Position numbers and translations under genes: made by a program
Source of the DNA: an uncultured Lachnospiraceae bacterium
GTDB taxonomy: Bacteria > Bacillota > Clostridia > Lachnospirales > Lachnospiraceae
Direction: 5' to 3'
NCBI GenBank assembly: GCA_910588895.1
Contig: CAJUSS010000013.1
Span: 1-39,574, forward strand
DNA: 39,574 bases
Shown: positions 38,858 to 39,574 of the stretch, in pieces
Numbering within the stretch: position 1 is the stretch's first letter
Layout: every line of letters starts with the position of its first letter
Notes under the pieces: model-generated
What the model saw: the letters and a program-made list of their open reading frames with translations, nothing else
What the model was told of the DNA's origin: nothing
The model's database searches: none

Positions 38858-39574
38858 CGGATAAGGGGTTCGTCCTGAAAAGGATGGACACCATACTGGA
38901 AGAGATCCATACGGACCTCACAGAGGGGTTCAAGATCAACACGAGGGTGGCCGGCCCCTCTTTTTTGAACGTCCTGATCACGACCTTTGCTGGGCAGATC
39001 GCGGACCTATGGGAGACGGCCCAGGATAGTTACTATGCGAAGTATCCGGCCACGGCGACCGGGCTGAGCCTGGACAATGCTGTACAGTATGGAGGGATCC
39101 GCAGAAAGCCGAGCCGGCAGACCTGCTATCCCCTCCACTGTACCGGAGATGACGGGACCTATGTGCGGAAGGGGGCGATGGTGGCCACGGACACAAAGCC
39201 GGAGATCAGGCTGTCTGCCGCAGAGGGCTTCCGCATCACCAGGGAGCGGTTCAATGCTGTCAGTATCGTGGTCGCGGCCGCGCATGCCGGTGCATACACC
39301 ATCTCGATCAACGGGGAACAGTACAGCTACTCCAGCGCGGACGGGACGGCAGAAGATATCCTCGAAGGATTGAGGAGAGCGGTCTCCGGATCTGGGTACC
39401 AGGTCGCGGTCGATGATGAGGCTCTGGTGATAGAGGATCCCGTAAAGGCTCGGAGCGATACCTTAGTGCTCTCCGATAACCTTACCACAAAGAGCATCAC
39501 CACCATAGCCAATTTCGTGACAGAACGGTATGGAAAGGTCACCCTCCCATACGGTATCGTCACCAAGATGGTGG
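38839..39574 (+). CDS. Baseplate J-like protein (3' partial)
   Basis: The open frame from ATG 38839 runs off the window after about 245 codons. MPDHGVTDKGFVLKRMDTIL, then PSFLNVLITTFAGQIADLWE and ATATGLSLDNAVQYGGIRRK is typical of gpJ-like wedge proteins; the region KPSRQTCYPLHCTGDDGTYV precedes the usual 'G..V....' beta domain. It overlaps the gp25-like gene by 19 bp, as wedge genes often do. The rest of the tail, host-recognition and lysis genes must lie outside the window. Confidence 0.85.
   Translation, partial: MPDHGVTDKGFVLKRMDTILEEIHTDLTEGFKINTRVAGPSFLNVLITTFAGQIADLWETAQDSYYAKYPATATGLSLDNAVQYGGIRRKPSRQTCYPLHCTGDDGTYVRKGAMVATDTKPEIRLSAAEGFRITRERFNAVSIVVAAAHAGAYTISINGEQYSYSSADGTAEDILEGLRRAVSGSGYQVAVDDEALVIEDPVKARSDTLVLSDNLTTKSITTIANFVTERYGKVTLPYGIVTKMV

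Noticed and set aside
1..39574. CRISPR arrays, tRNA genes, IS elements
   Set aside because: No regularly spaced repeats, cloverleaf-like segments or transposase frames were seen on reading; a tRNAscan or CRISPR search would settle this.

Overview
The window looks like most of one temperate, contractile-tailed bacteriophage (myovirus-type) of a Bacillota host. A gut clostridial or Lachnospiraceae-like host is my inference from gene style only. The evidence for Bacillota is strong AGGAGG ribosome-binding sites, sigma-70-type TTGACA/TATAAT promoters, a large serine integrase, a RecT/replisome-organizer early region, an ArpU-like regulator and a DUF3383/DUF3277/Gp138-type tail. I saw no tRNA, rRNA, CRISPR array or insertion sequence.

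Layout. (1) 1-1118: a rightward group of small accessory genes (partial CDS, hypothetical, ASCH, helix-hairpin-helix, tiny Cys protein). (2) 1119-3776: the lysogeny module, with a convergent gap holding an attP-like dyad, a leftward serine integrase, a leftward CI-like repressor, and a divergent operator/promoter region. (3) 3777-13903: the early operon, with Cro-like and HTH proteins, RecT, a PD-(D/E)XK exonuclease, replisome organizer, helicase loader, RusA, DUF1351, several zinc-ribbon proteins, an orphan Dam-type methylase and an ArpU-like regulator. (4) 14081-18914: an accessory block between regulator and terminase. It has a leftward PD-(D/E)XK-like nuclease with its own promoter and terminator, then a tightly overlapping rightward operon ParB-like / PIG-L deacetylase / WbqC-like / glycosyltransferase, then small cargo genes. 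(5) 18947-33050: packaging and head-to-sheath genes (TerL with a TerS-like N-terminus, portal, MuF-like, DUF2213, cement, capsid, connectors, sheath, tube). (6) 33068-39574: tail chaperone with a -1 frameshift extension, tape measure and baseplate, cut inside a gpJ-like gene by the window end.

Two parts stand out. First, the portal gene is one continuous 828-residue frame. A NUDIX domain follows the portal, then a GPGSGNFGH-type linker and a C-terminal domain resembling polymorphic toxin type 50 (Ntox50). A small Sm-like gene overlaps its stop codon, and a CPCC protein and a terminator follow, so it looks like a toxin-immunity module welded onto a virion protein. Second, the ParB/PIG-L/WbqC/GT operon beside an antisense nuclease looks like a candidate DNA hypermodification (or surface-glycan conversion) cassette.

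Three copies of one unusual promoter element (TTGACA, 16 bp, TACGAT/TACGCT, with a shared GGTGCTACG core and further TACG steps) precede small cargo genes at 17677, 18437 and 24947. This suggests a common control circuit for cargo expression. All family assignments come from reading motifs by eye; no database search was run.
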